Translations under genes and position numbers: made by a program
The notes under the pieces: generated by a model
What the model was told of the DNA's origin: nothing
What the model saw: the letters and a program-made list of their open reading frames with translations, nothing else
Database searches by the model: none
Assembly: GCF_963678635.1 (NCBI RefSeq)
Contig: NC_087068.1
Location: 40,693,649 to 40,757,648 of the forward strand
Length of the DNA: 64,000 bases
Source of the DNA: Symsagittifera roscoffensis
Lineage: Eukaryota; Xenacoelomorpha; Acoela; Convolutidae
Direction: 5' to 3'
Part shown: piece after piece, positions 11,781 to 21,074 of the stretch
Position numbering within the stretch: the first letter of the stretch is position 1
Layout: each line of letters begins with the position of its first letter

Positions 11781-12272
11781 TCATTCCATCACTTCTCCAT
11801 CTTGATCTTCAGCTTCGCTGTCCTCCAATACTTTCTCCAGCATGTCCATGGAGTTGCGGGCCGTGCCCCAACTCTCCTGCTCCAACAGCCTCGGTTTGCA
11901 ACAAGGTAGCAAGTCCACATTCACCTTCTGCTCCCGGTTCCTGCAAAAGCTGTTGTGAAGACATAGGCTCACGTTTCGTTCTAGTTCAGCTCTTAAGACC
12001 TCTTTCTTCTCATCTTCAGTAACACAAGGCGCTCCAGCTACCCGCTTCACCGCTGTGGTGACCGCGTTTCTGTGCGTCAAGAATGCTCTCTTATAGGCTC
12101 CTGGTCCTATATCTAGCTGGAAAGATTGATAGGCTTCCGTGTTCCTCGACATGTGACGCTTCGCGCGTTCATACATCCATGATGTCATCACTGCACGGAA
12201 CCAAGGCATCAATCTTTGCCTTGACCATATTCTCTCAATGGCTTTAGGTGGTTCTGAAAAGATCCAATTCAC
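11781..12272 (-). pseudogene. Element A ORF2, C-terminal piece 2
   Basis: This 163-codon frame matches the last half of the B frame at 36295: AIERIWSRQRLMPWFRAVMTSW against VRHIWSRLRYFPWFRATLTSW, AFLTHRNAVTT, and NVSLCLHNSFCRNRE. It ends in an acidic tail, as B does. It is separated from the previous piece by a frameshift. The conserved core suggests a folded domain of unknown function at the ORF2 C-terminus. Confidence 0.65.
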
Positions 12273-12666
12273 GACTCATCTTCACGTTGCTCAGCTGCTC
12301 AGGAGTCGGCACGGCCGTCTCCTGCTCACTTGTGTCCGCGTTAGCCTCCAGCCATCTCACTGCCAGCATGGCACTAACCACCACGATTGACACCTGTTGA
12401 TTCTGATCAGGCAACCCCGTAGAGTATAACTCCTCTACGTCCCATACTAGCATCAGATTCCCGCGTTTGGGGTACAACGTCTGCGCCAAGCAGTGGCAAG
12501 GATACTCCCCATGGGTTCTCACTATGTTCCTTCGGGTCCGATACCCTGAGGCTCCCAGCAACGGTTCCACCTCCATCAGAATTCTGTGTAAGTCGTCTTT
12601 CTCTTCTATGGTGGGGAATTCAGTGGGTAACGCTCCACTCGCTTTCTGTTTCTGGAACTCACTCAC
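12244..12666 (-). pseudogene. Element A ORF2, C-terminal piece 1
   Basis: This 140-codon frame has no ATG and overlaps the end of the giant frame by four bases. It contains EVEPLLGASG, THGEYPCHCLAQ and LVWDVEELYSTGLPD, each with a close counterpart in element B, where they continue in the same frame as the preceding region. So the break at 12665 is a frameshift lesion in A. The frame is lost again near 12,250-12,270. Confidence 0.65.
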
Positions 12667-15600
12667 ATTGCTTCGTTTAATCTCAGAAACTCTTCACCCA
12701 CTACGTCTCGCAACTCGCCTTCAGATCCCTTCGGGACTGCCCGAAAGATCTTTGCCAACAAATCATGTGACCTCTCCGACATTCTGGCCAACCTCACGCA
12801 CTTTGGCACAGAGAAAAGTTGATCAATCAACACCTGCTGTGTCCTCGCATCCATCACCACCATGTGTGTAGGATATCTACTACTGCAATATGGTGCGGAG
12901 CTTGAACCCACCAGATACTTTGAACCAGTCGGTTTATGATAGGCCTCACTATCCTTCAGATTCATCTCGTTCTCCAGAGCTTCTCTCCAGCCTCCGATCT
13001 TCTGTTCCGTTTGCAATGCTCCAGGGAATACTTCCACGCTGAGGGACGTCACTAGCTCATGGGCACGCTCCAGGCGCTCAAGCGATTCTATCGAACTCGT
13101 CATGCTACAAAACCCCAAGGCTGTGATCAAATGTACGTCCGTCACCCCATGACAGTCCGCGACCAACTCCATGCCACTCTTATCCGACATGCTCAATCTT
13201 CCATACAATCGTGCCAGTTGCCGATGCTGCCCACTCAGCGTAACCAGGCAGTGTCCCAGGTTACAAACATGTCCTTCCATCCCACTATGTTGAGCCAAGC
13301 ATGTGCCTTGCTTCAACCAATTACTCGATGGACCTTCCTCGGACAGCTCCGTGGATGGGTTGCTCTTCCGCTTCGTCAATCTCATGGCCAGCAGATGATG
13401 TATCATGGCCAGATCATGCAAACTCGCGTCATCATCTAGGTCTAACATGATATCCGCCGTCATGTCCCAGATTAAACCGGCGTTAGGATGTGGACACCAA
13501 GAAGGCTTCATGAGTTCCCACATCGTCACTAGACTGGTTTTCAAGGGACCGTCCCAAGAACCACAATCAAAACTCACTTGCCCCTTTAGCTCGGGAACCG
13601 AGGGTTCGACCACTCGTTCTTCCAAAATAATTCCCAGCTTGGGTTGTTCCACCATCAGCATTCCAGTTTCTTTAATACGTTCGACCCAGAAATTGAGTAC
13701 TATGACTTGCTCATAGTCGAAGTACGCTTCCCTGGCTTCTTCATTCACGAAGGGATTATACGCCATCCCCGGTATGCCAGACACAAATTGGAACGACTTC
13801 AGTTTCCCTAGTGTTGCAAACTCTTTTTGTCCTTTGACTGCTTCAATCAACTCCCGGCTCACTTTCAATTCTTTGTTGGAATATCTTCTCACCTCTTCCA
13901 ACTTGCGATAGCTTTCCATGTCATTCGACTCCTTGCTTGGCACAGTCAATGGCATGTCCTGATATAGTTCCAGGAGTGCCCTAAGGAAGTTCCTTTCACA
14001 ATCAACTCCCTTTTGCCGAATGATCTTTATGAATTCTCCCAAAACAGGAGTGGGGATACGATCCACCACGAACCTGACAAAGCAAAGGGCATCCTTACGC
14101 TTAGCCCATGCTATCGCAGAATCGTCTTTCGAAATCAACGCTCGCAGAGCTTCCATCAACTCCAGCTCCTGCTCCCGTGATTTCGAATCATTACTGGCTT
14201 CATACTCCGCCCTCTTGATGCCCATCAAGCACCAAGCCAACCGTACTTGCAGATCAGTTCTCACGCAAGGATGAGCCAGGTATGCTGCCACCGTAGCAGG
14301 TGCATGCATCGCCTCGTCGAAGTATCTCTGGAGGGCCGCCCTCCAGGAGATTTCTAGTAATTTTTGCAATCCGACTTCGTTCGCTTCAGAGGACATTTCC
14401 GTGCCGTATTCTTTTCGATTTAAGTTTGAATTCTCCGTGAGCTCTTTCAGATATTCCTGCATGGCTCGCTTCTCGCTCCAAGCTATCAGGTGCCCTCTCG
14501 CGTAGTTTCTCGCCTTCAACATCTTCACATAACCTCCTGCTGGATCTCCCATGTGGACTGATTCCGGCACAGTGACTCGACTGTACTCGACCACGTCGAG
14601 CTGTCCTTCCAGCTTCAACTTGGCTATGTTGGTCCGCGAGGGCCTGTAATCTTCAAGTCCTCCAGATCCACATTGACTGATGATCTCCATCTCCAATTTA
14701 GTGTCTGCCAGGGTTCGTGCAGTTTTCTTTGATCTTACGGCAGTCGTGGTCAGACCTGCCAAGAGCATAGGGGGTATCAGATTCTCCTTTTCTCCCCCTG
14801 TCAGCGTTGCACTATCTCCTTGCCCGCTCTCGCCTGAACGACCTGCGCTCGTTAAAGAGGTCACCACTGCGCTGGCTCTCGACTTTACCACTCTCGGGTT
14901 CATGGCTCGACTTCCTGTTTTCCCTTTTAGTCGCTTCAGCCCCTTCCTGGCTCGTCTAACAGGTAATTTCTTTGTAACCTGCTGATCATCGGCACTGTCT
15001 TCTGTTACTGATTCGGTCAGAACATCCGACTCCCTGGAGTTCACTATTTTCTCCAGGACCTCACGCATGATGGGTTGGTTCAATCTCACCTTCATTATGG
15101 ACTGCGTCCCATATCGCCTTATCACGTCCCATGATCTTTTCATGAAATTCACTCGGCTCCAGGTTGTCCCTGTCTTGCCATCTAGCTCACTCTGATATCT
15201 CTCCCATTCCTCTTCCGGCAGCGTGCTCAGGAAGGATACCCTCATTGATTCCTCGATTTTTCTCCTCCTTGGTGACTCATGGAGCAATTTCTGCAGATCC
15301 CTGCTTCGGCATTCTCTCGCCTGGCTTATTGGGTCTATCGGGGATAAGTCGGCCGACGCCTCCTTTGTAGGGGACATGAAAGACGATGGCGTCATTAGCA
15401 ATAGACTCCCATCGACTTCCCCATCGTCGTCTTCACTAAACCGGTATTCTAGCAAGTCTCTCTCTAACGCTCCCAGATCTGTCTCACCCGGTTTTCCCGT
15501 CTTTCCCTCGGTTTCGTTATTGTCATCGTCCTGATCCATCAATTCATCATCACCTGCATCAGGTTTCGGCCTGGGTCCTGAAGGTCCTTGTCGTGAGTCA

Positions 15601-18600
15601 GTGCCCGAGTCCGGCCGAGCCGGTACGGTCATGTCTCCTGCATGATCAAACAACTCATCATTCACCAGGAATTCTACAGACTCCTCGCCATGTGGTGCTA
15701 GGTCCTCTATCGTTATATATGAGCCCCCTCTGCTCTCCTTTGCCACTTCCATCATCACTACTTTCACTTCTCCTGACCACTTCAGTCTTGATAAGTCATC
15801 CGTGGGAGAATACACTTCGTTCCACATTTCGGCCGAGACCTCTGGTCTCCGGGAAGGTAGTGCCTTGATCTTTTTCCTACTCCAAGCATCAGGAAATGAG
15901 AAGTCGAACGTGTGCGCGGCTGCCACATTCCAGCCGATGAAGCGCGGCTCCATCCCTTCACTCCACTTCAACATTCTCTTCTCTGCGTCGCGAGCTGCTC
16001 CGATGCGAGGGGCAATGATGGGAGATGTGACTCCCAACAACATCCTCCTTATCGGTGGATATCGAGGGCATTGGTCCGGCAGCGGCCTGGACCCAGAAAG
16101 CCACGCTTGCTGGTTCTCTTTGGCGTGTGCATAGGCCTCTGGTAAGAATGGCACTCCCATAGCCGCTCCCGTATCCTTTACTACTGGTCTTAAGTTCCAA
16201 AGCTTCGGGTTGAACTGGATATGAGAAAGTTCCTCACGGCCCATTCGGCATTTGAATTGTTTTTTGAAATCCATCAACATCCAACCTGGCTCCGCTATTC
16301 TTCCGAACAGCCTATCGTCACTGGCCAGCCTTCTCAACTCACTCTGTTCTACCCAGTTCAGCACGGAACAGTCCACGACTGAGACCAGGTTGACGTACAA
16401 CACCGAATTCCTGTATGCCTTAACTTGTACATCCGGGAATGCAAAAGACATCATCGGTCCATACACCACTGTGACGAATTCCCGCAGTCCGTGGACCAGA
16501 GCCAACGGATCAATCCGCATCATGACAGCACAGTCCGTCAGTAAGGGCATGCCACAATACTGCTTACACTCGCCCGCATCCGTCGCCACCTTGTCTTCTC
16601 CCGTGACGCTTCTGTTCTGTTGTAAGATGTATTGAAGCAGGAGAGTCCTCCACTCTTTCATTTTCTTGAGCGAGGCGGTTTCCAACTGTGCATTGAACTC
16701 ACGACTGGGTCCCTGTAGTTGTTCAGGGTAACGTAACAGCACAAGCAAATCACCCAGTCGACCGTAGGTCATGTTAATCAGAGTCAGGAGTCCATCCAAT
16801 CTCAAATCTGCTAACGCTTGGGTGAAGAGATTCGCCGGCCCCTTCACGAAATTTTCGTGACCAAATGTCACGTATAAGGCTAACACCAGGACAATCGATA
16901 ACTTCCTGATGTCTCTGACAAAACTCGCGATCAAGTTCCGGGATGCCCTAGGATAGCACGTCGACAGGAAGGATGGCGTCCATCCCACTCCCATTCCTCC
17001 CAAGATAGCATCCGATCGTTCGTACTGTGCCCTCGTGGCTAGCACGTCAGCTTGGAACTTGTCCAGTGACATCGTGTTTACGTCCTGCATTAGTTTCAAC
17101 ATCATGCCCCCAGTTAACTCCCGGGCATCAAACAGGTTTTTCAGGTACACGTGTATCTCCTTTATCACTGCCGGCGCGTGCTCGAACGCGTCCTCACCCA
17201 AGGTGCACAGCCTTGGTGATAAGTACAACCATATGTTGTTGTGCGCCTTCGTGCGCAAAGCCATTGCCATGAGAGCTTCTTCGGCTGCTGTCATGTTCTT
17301 CCTGACTGTCATGCCCAGCTCATTCTCGGCATGATCCATCTGTCTGAACCAGAGATCATCAGCCACCTGTTGTACTAACAGATGATCGTCATCCACCTCT
17401 GGTCTTAGTTTCAGCAATCTGGCAAAGTTGGACAGCTCCAACCCCAGAACTTCATCTAGCACCAACGGAGTTGTGCTACAATCTCTGAGCCCCTGTATGG
17501 CATTCGAAATATCAGCCCAAACGGCGGGAAGCTCAGATCGGGACGGGTAGTAATTGTCCGGGTCCACTACTCTGTTCGGGGCAGGAATTATCACATTGAA
17601 CCTCCCCTCAGCTATTGTTGTGACCATTGTGTATACAAATTGAAGGGGTTCTGGTAATGCAGCGTACCCTGGTGACAATACAAAGATCGCCTTCACCACG
17701 TTTTGGGTGAAGCGTTGTTTTGCTGCTGCCTCTACCTCAGCCATCGCCGAGAGCAGTGTCATTATCGCCTCCCCTATGACCTCGTTACTCGGGATCGACC
17801 CATCCGTCAGACGTGACAATAAGCCCCTGCTTTGCAGATGATCATTTGAGCCTGCAACCACTATTACCTGCGGCTCCATACTGACCACCCTTCGCACACT
17901 TATCATCATGCCGATTGCTTGTCCCCAGTCCAATTTAGGTGCCGTCGAGAAAATCACGTCGGGCCAAAAGAGAGAACGGGGCGTATAGAGATAATCGGAA
18001 CTGGCTACGATCAGATACTTTGCAGCTTTTATCTCTAAGGGATCGTAAGCTGCGAACAGGCCATCGCCTATTGGGGCCTTCAGTTTCCCATATCTCTGGT
18101 CATCTCCATCTACCGTAGTCGTTCGGGGGTAGTCCCTTGAATACTCGCCAGGCGTCTGACCGGGTGGTTTAGCGAACTGCCTGTACATCTTATGATGCTT
18201 GTTATTGGGCTTGTTCTCTGCCTGAAACTTGCCCCTTCGAGCAGGTGGCGTCAATTCCCGGGCTCTCTGTCTGACGTCCGTAAGGGATCGTGTGTTCAAA
18301 GGTCCAAAGGTATTGTCCTGAGGCAACCCGTTCAAGTCTGCATGTCGGAGCTTAGTCGTAGAGCTGAACTGCTCCTGCTCTGCTAGCAGCCAATCCACAC
18401 CTGGTATCCGATACAATCGCGACACCGTGGGACTTTCTCTGCCAATCATTCTCATCGCGTCCTCCCGACACGTCAGGGTATTCATGTTCAGCTTCGTGGA
18501 CATGTCCGTCTTATACTGTCCCCAATGACTAGGGTCTGATCGATTCCAAAGCAGCAGGCTGCCTGGTTCAACTCCCTCCGCAGGCACGGCGCTCGTAGAC

Positions 18601-18656
18601 GATCCTGCTACCGGAGCAGGATTTGCCGTGGCGGGCGGATCGTTCCTCCTAGACAC
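12663..18656 (-). CDS. Element A ORF2, giant unknown region with degenerate SGNH-like domain
   Basis: This is a 1997-residue frame without an initial ATG, so it continues from the SGNH pieces through a frameshift. Residues about 45-115 match the C-terminal end of the B protein at 42818. Residues about 205-345 look like a second SGNH fold: a strand ending VASSDY (Ser220), then AGSNDHL (Asn271), a spacing of 51 that is nearly the same as in the true SGNH domain, then FVLSPGYA and LVLDEVLGLE; the Asp-x-x-His block is missing. About 350-930 is helical, unknown. About 1000-1250 is an acidic then basic disordered linker. About 1400-1997 is a second conserved unknown region with a Cys/His cluster C-x9-H-x-C-x4-C from Cys1786. 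No signal peptide or clear membrane span, so not env-like. Ends at TGA; sequence homologous to B continues in another frame. Confidence 0.85.
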   Translation of the reverse strand: MSRRNDPPATANPAPVAGSSTSAVPAEGVEPGSLLLWNRSDPSHWGQYKTDMSTKLNMNTLTCREDAMRMIGRESPTVSRLYRIPGVDWLLAEQEQFSSTTKLRHADLNGLPQDNTFGPLNTRSLTDVRQRARELTPPARRGKFQAENKPNNKHHKMYRQFAKPPGQTPGEYSRDYPRTTTVDGDDQRYGKLKAPIGDGLFAAYDPLEIKAAKYLIVASSDYLYTPRSLFWPDVIFSTAPKLDWGQAIGMMISVRRVVSMEPQVIVVAGSNDHLQSRGLLSRLTDGSIPSNEVIGEAIMTLLSAMAEVEAAAKQRFTQNVVKAIFVLSPGYAALPEPLQFVYTMVTTIAEGRFNVIIPAPNRVVDPDNYYPSRSELPAVWADISNAIQGLRDCSTTPLVLDEVLGLELSNFARLLKLRPEVDDDHLLVQQVADDLWFRQMDHAENELGMTVRKNMTAAEEALMAMALRTKAHNNIWLYLSPRLCTLGEDAFEHAPAVIKEIHVYLKNLFDARELTGGMMLKLMQDVNTMSLDKFQADVLATRAQYERSDAILGGMGVGWTPSFLSTCYPRASRNLIASFVRDIRKLSIVLVLALYVTFGHENFVKGPANLFTQALADLRLDGLLTLINMTYGRLGDLLVLLRYPEQLQGPSREFNAQLETASLKKMKEWRTLLLQYILQQNRSVTGEDKVATDAGECKQYCGMPLLTDCAVMMRIDPLALVHGLREFVTVVYGPMMSFAFPDVQVKAYRNSVLYVNLVSVVDCSVLNWVEQSELRRLASDDRLFGRIAEPGWMLMDFKKQFKCRMGREELSHIQFNPKLWNLRPVVKDTGAAMGVPFLPEAYAHAKENQQAWLSGSRPLPDQCPRYPPIRRMLLGVTSPIIAPRIGAARDAEKRMLKWSEGMEPRFIGWNVAAAHTFDFSFPDAWSRKKIKALPSRRPEVSAEMWNEVYSPTDDLSRLKWSGEVKVVMMEVAKESRGGSYITIEDLAPHGEESVEFLVNDELFDHAGDMTVPARPDSGTDSRQGPSGPRPKPDAGDDELMDQDDDNNETEGKTGKPGETDLGALERDLLEYRFSEDDDGEVDGSLLLMTPSSFMSPTKEASADLSPIDPISQARECRSRDLQKLLHESPRRRKIEESMRVSFLSTLPEEEWERYQSELDGKTGTTWSRVNFMKRSWDVIRRYGTQSIMKVRLNQPIMREVLEKIVNSRESDVLTESVTEDSADDQQVTKKLPVRRARKGLKRLKGKTGSRAMNPRVVKSRASAVVTSLTSAGRSGESGQGDSATLTGGEKENLIPPMLLAGLTTTAVRSKKTARTLADTKLEMEIISQCGSGGLEDYRPSRTNIAKLKLEGQLDVVEYSRVTVPESVHMGDPAGGYVKMLKARNYARGHLIAWSEKRAMQEYLKELTENSNLNRKEYGTEMSSEANEVGLQKLLEISWRAALQRYFDEAMHAPATVAAYLAHPCVRTDLQVRLAWCLMGIKRAEYEASNDSKSREQELELMEALRALISKDDSAIAWAKRKDALCFVRFVVDRIPTPVLGEFIKIIRQKGVDCERNFLRALLELYQDMPLTVPSKESNDMESYRKLEEVRRYSNKELKVSRELIEAVKGQKEFATLGKLKSFQFVSGIPGMAYNPFVNEEAREAYFDYEQVIVLNFWVERIKETGMLMVEQPKLGIILEERVVEPSVPELKGQVSFDCGSWDGPLKTSLVTMWELMKPSWCPHPNAGLIWDMTADIMLDLDDDASLHDLAMIHHLLAMRLTKRKSNPSTELSEEGPSSNWLKQGTCLAQHSGMEGHVCNLGHCLVTLSGQHRQLARLYGRLSMSDKSGMELVADCHGVTDVHLITALGFCSMTSSIESLERLERAHELVTSLSVEVFPGALQTEQKIGGWREALENEMNLKDSEAYHKPTGSKYLVGSSSAPYCSSRYPTHMVVMDARTQQVLIDQLFSVPKCVRLARMSERSHDLLAKIFRAVPKGSEGELRDVVGEEFLRLNEAM

Positions 18657-18751
18657 GGTCTAGGAGTTATTTCTGTTCTGAACCACTGATCTGCCGAGTC
18701 GGCTTTCAAGCGGTTGTGTTCTGGGAGGAGGAGCAGTCCCTAGCCTCTCTC

Positions 18752-19081
18752 TCACGTTGAGCTCGGAGCGGTGGGTGCGGCTACATCCGTCTCCATTGCC
18801 AAGGGCCCTAGACGGTTGACGAGGGATTCGGGCACGCTTGCCCTTATTCTACTTCCTCCGGTCGTTGAGCTGGTCCGAGCCAGAGAACTGGTCGCCCTCG
18901 ACTCCTGCTCCATTTCTCTCAATTGCGTCTGAAATACATCATTCATCCAGTGTCTCCCTCGTTGGGTGTTGAAATGTATCCCATCTTTGGTAAGCGCAAC
19001 ATGATCAATCATGCGCAGCGTGTTTTCGAGATCCAGAAGTCGCAACTCGCCAGGGTTGTTTCTCACCAGCTTACGGATCAT
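18752..19081 (-). CDS. Element A ORF2, SGNH hydrolase domain, last part
   Basis: This is a 109-residue frame in the same register as the previous SGNH piece. It contains block V, DGIHFN (Asp and His of the catalytic triad, residues about 34-37), followed by RGRHWMNDVFQ, which matches RGAEWLNDVFQ in element B. The tail is Ser/Thr-rich and ends in TGA. A frameshift downstream leads to the giant frame at 18656. Confidence 0.8.
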   Translation of the reverse strand: MIRKLVRNNPGELRLLDLENTLRMIDHVALTKDGIHFNTQRGRHWMNDVFQTQLREMEQESRATSSLARTSSTTGGSRIRASVPESLVNRLGPLAMETDVAAPTAPSST

Positions 19082-19087
19082 TTCGTT

Positions 19088-19855
19088 CTACCGTGTCACG
19101 TTGCCGTTCATGAAATCTGCCACTGTGGTGCCCATCAGCGGGTTTTGTGGTATCGTGCACAGCACCACAAACCTGGGCCTGTACTTCTCCTTCAGTTCAT
19201 TCAGGAGGCATACCAGCAGAGGCTCCCACTTGCACTCGGGAGTCACCGGGGCTCTCGAGACGTCATTAGTTCCTAGCATTATCACCAGCGTATCCAGGTG
19301 ATCCTCGCTTTGGAATTCCATCATCTTGATGACCTGAGCCACTGAAACTCCTCCAAAGGACAAAGTGGTTGTCTGACCATAGACGAAGATCTCATTCAGA
19401 TCCCTCACCAAACTGTCTCCTATGATCAGGTGGCGACTCCCTGGGGGAATCACCTGGTCGCTCGTAGCGGGGTTCCAGCTCATGTCTTTCAGGCAAGCTC
19501 GAGGATGCTCCGCAGCTACTTGCGTGAACTGGTGCCGTGTCATCAGATTCTTCCTGATATCTACCACGCGGGACTTTTGATAGGTTCTGCCATGCGCAGT
19601 CCCCGAGGGCACTATCGTGTGGGGGTGCTCGCTCCGAGCTATTTGATGACTGATCACGACGCTGGGAAGGAACGATCCTACCCAATGTCCGTCCAGTGGT
19701 TCGGTTGATCTCCTCCATTGTCGCTCTGGCCACTTGGTTGAACGATTCTTGGAACTGAGGGGCAAGGTAAGTGTCAGAAGGGTCTGGTATCGTGAACCTT
19801 TGACTAGAAGCAGACAGTCGTGTCTGCTGAGGAGCCTCGGGCTCTCTCGATACAC
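19088..19855 (-). CDS. Element A ORF2, SGNH hydrolase domain, first part
   Basis: The genuine part begins near codon 90 of this frame; earlier codons are an out-of-frame overlap. It carries SGNH block I as LIIGDSLVRDL (Ser148), a block II-like FGGVSV, and block III as MLGTNDVSR (Asn197), followed by the core strand FVVLCTIP. SGNH/GDSL enzymes are esterases or lipases acting on acyl esters. It is interrupted by a TAG after GNVTR; the frame continues two codons later with the next piece, which supplies block V. Element B has all blocks in one frame, so this copy is inactivated by the stop. Confidence 0.82.
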   Translation of the reverse strand: MYRESPRLLSRHDCLLLVKGSRYQTLLTLTLPLSSKNRSTKWPERQWRRSTEPLDGHWVGSFLPSVVISHQIARSEHPHTIVPSGTAHGRTYQKSRVVDIRKNLMTRHQFTQVAAEHPRACLKDMSWNPATSDQVIPPGSRHLIIGDSLVRDLNEIFVYGQTTTLSFGGVSVAQVIKMMEFQSEDHLDTLVIMLGTNDVSRAPVTPECKWEPLLVCLLNELKEKYRPRFVVLCTIPQNPLMGTTVADFMNGNVTR

Positions 19856-19955
19856 ACAGCTCCTGAGCTGTTGTCCCGGGGCGTGTGTCGTTGGATCCCT
19901 CCGAGGATCTCATGCTCGCCAGAACTTCCGGTGACACTTGGCTCACCTTCGCCAT
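19392..19955 (-). pseudogene. Element A ORF2 linker piece
   Basis: This 187-codon frame lies in register with the preceding piece, separated by one TAG. The first two thirds are a Ser/Pro/Arg-rich linker like that of element B before its SGNH domain. Towards its end the genuine coding sequence moves to another frame (the SGNH piece at 19088), so a frameshift lies at about 19,560-19,640 and the last 60 or so codons here are out of frame. Confidence 0.5.
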
Positions 19956-19973
19956 ATACAGCTCCTTCAGGTG

Positions 19974-20597
19974 CTATATTTCATCCTCCTTATAAGCCAC
20001 CTGTAGATCTTCGTATTTCTTCTTCCATTCGTCTCTTTCTCGAGCTATTGCCCTATACTCCTGAATTTTGGCACACAGCTCGCTTTGATCTTTCTCCTTC
20101 TTCTCCAGCGTCTCGATCGTCTCCGACGTCTGGATCTCTATTTCACTCACCCTCACTTTCTTCGAAGGAGGAGCAGCTGTAGGGGAGTCGACCGAATGTG
20201 ACGGGCCTGGCCCATCACGTTGTCTCTTCGCTCCGATGAGTGGCTGCGCCGGTTGGACTGGTAAGGGCATCTCACCTAGCCTGTGGTCCCTCTGCTCACC
20301 TAGTCCTGGCTCACGAGCCAGGTCGTGGCCAGACATTTCTCCACGCCTCCATCTCATCAGTCGACTTCGACCTCTCTCGGCGGTCCCGGACTCACCGAAG
20401 GCCAACATCAACACGACTTCCGTAGGGCGATTCCCTCGACCCTCTCGTCCTAGTGCATTAAGGAGCGCGACCACAAACATCGCCAACCCCGGTTTTTCTC
20501 GTGTGAAATCACAATCGATCAGCCGCTGATAGATCTCGTCTAGAGTCGCTCCTAGACTCGCTGAGAGGAATTCCATGAGTTCGTTAGTGTCACCCAT
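19974..20597 (-). CDS. Element A ORF2, N-terminal domain and coiled coil
   Basis: This 207-residue frame begins with ATG (MGDTNELMEF). Residues 1-95 match the start of the element B protein (TLDEIYQRLIDCDFTREK against TLDELYRRLWDLDYTQID; later ARxPGL). About 150-207 is a charged coiled coil. It ends at TAG followed in the same frame by more coiled-coil-like residues, so the stop is internal. The family is unknown. Coiled coils suggest oligomerisation. Confidence 0.65.
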   Translation of the reverse strand: MGDTNELMEFLSASLGATLDEIYQRLIDCDFTREKPGLAMFVVALLNALGREGRGNRPTEVVLMLAFGESGTAERGRSRLMRWRRGEMSGHDLAREPGLGEQRDHRLGEMPLPVQPAQPLIGAKRQRDGPGPSHSVDSPTAAPPSKKVRVSEIEIQTSETIETLEKKEKDQSELCAKIQEYRAIARERDEWKKKYEDLQVAYKEDEI

Positions 20598-21074
20598 TTC
20601 TTATCGTCTTGATTCTTGTTGTCTTGTCGTGTAATTTCTTTCTGTCTCGTCTGATTCAGTGTTCAGTAAACAATTTCCGATCAATCAAGATCTAAAAAAC
20701 AAGTCGCTACTTAGAACCATCATTTTTGGATACAACATCATTCAACTCTTTAAAACTCTCCATTGAAATTCTCTTCTCAATTCTGATTTAAAATCTTAGC
20801 ACCAAGGTGGATCGTCCACCTTTAACTTTGTCAGAGTAGCACGAATGAGCGCTGTCACCTTGATGACCTGGAGTACCCCAGGTCTTTTATGACACAAAAC
20901 ATAAAACATATCATAAAGATAACATAACACATAAACACATAAATATCACACACCTATACTATCACATAAAAACATAATCCCTAATACTGTACCTAAAATC
21001 TAACCTAATCTAAAACTTGACTCTAATTCTTATCGAGTAACTTAATAAAAACCACTTATCGCCGAGCGCAATTC
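20598..21074 (-). other. Element A gap between ORF1 and ORF2
   Basis: This is 477 bases with no gene. Plus-strand inverted repeats AGGTGGA-TCG-TCCACCT (about 20802-20818) and GACCTGG-AGTACC-CCAGGTC (about 20864-20884) could form hairpins. A splice acceptor is present at 20692-20693. Confidence 0.6.
20692..20693 (-). promoter_or_regulatory. Candidate splice acceptor for ORF2, element A
   Basis: The sense strand reads CTTGTTTTTTAG/ATCTTG, a polypyrimidine run and AG, 95 bases before the first ORF2 ATG. Element B has a similar acceptor (CTGTTTTCAG/ATCAAG) in the same gap. A spliced subgenomic RNA would explain ORF2 expression, as for env genes of retroviruses. No donor was identified. Confidence 0.4.

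Noticed and set aside
13000-13260. Exonuclease-like domain near the ORF2 C-terminus (VVMDARTQQVLID)
   Set aside because: The acidic catalytic pattern of DEDD exonucleases is not present, and the resemblance is limited to one strand-like segment.
12663-18656. ORF2 as an envelope gene
   Set aside because: No signal peptide, furin-like site, fusion peptide or C-terminal membrane anchor is visible; hydrophobic segments are short and isolated.
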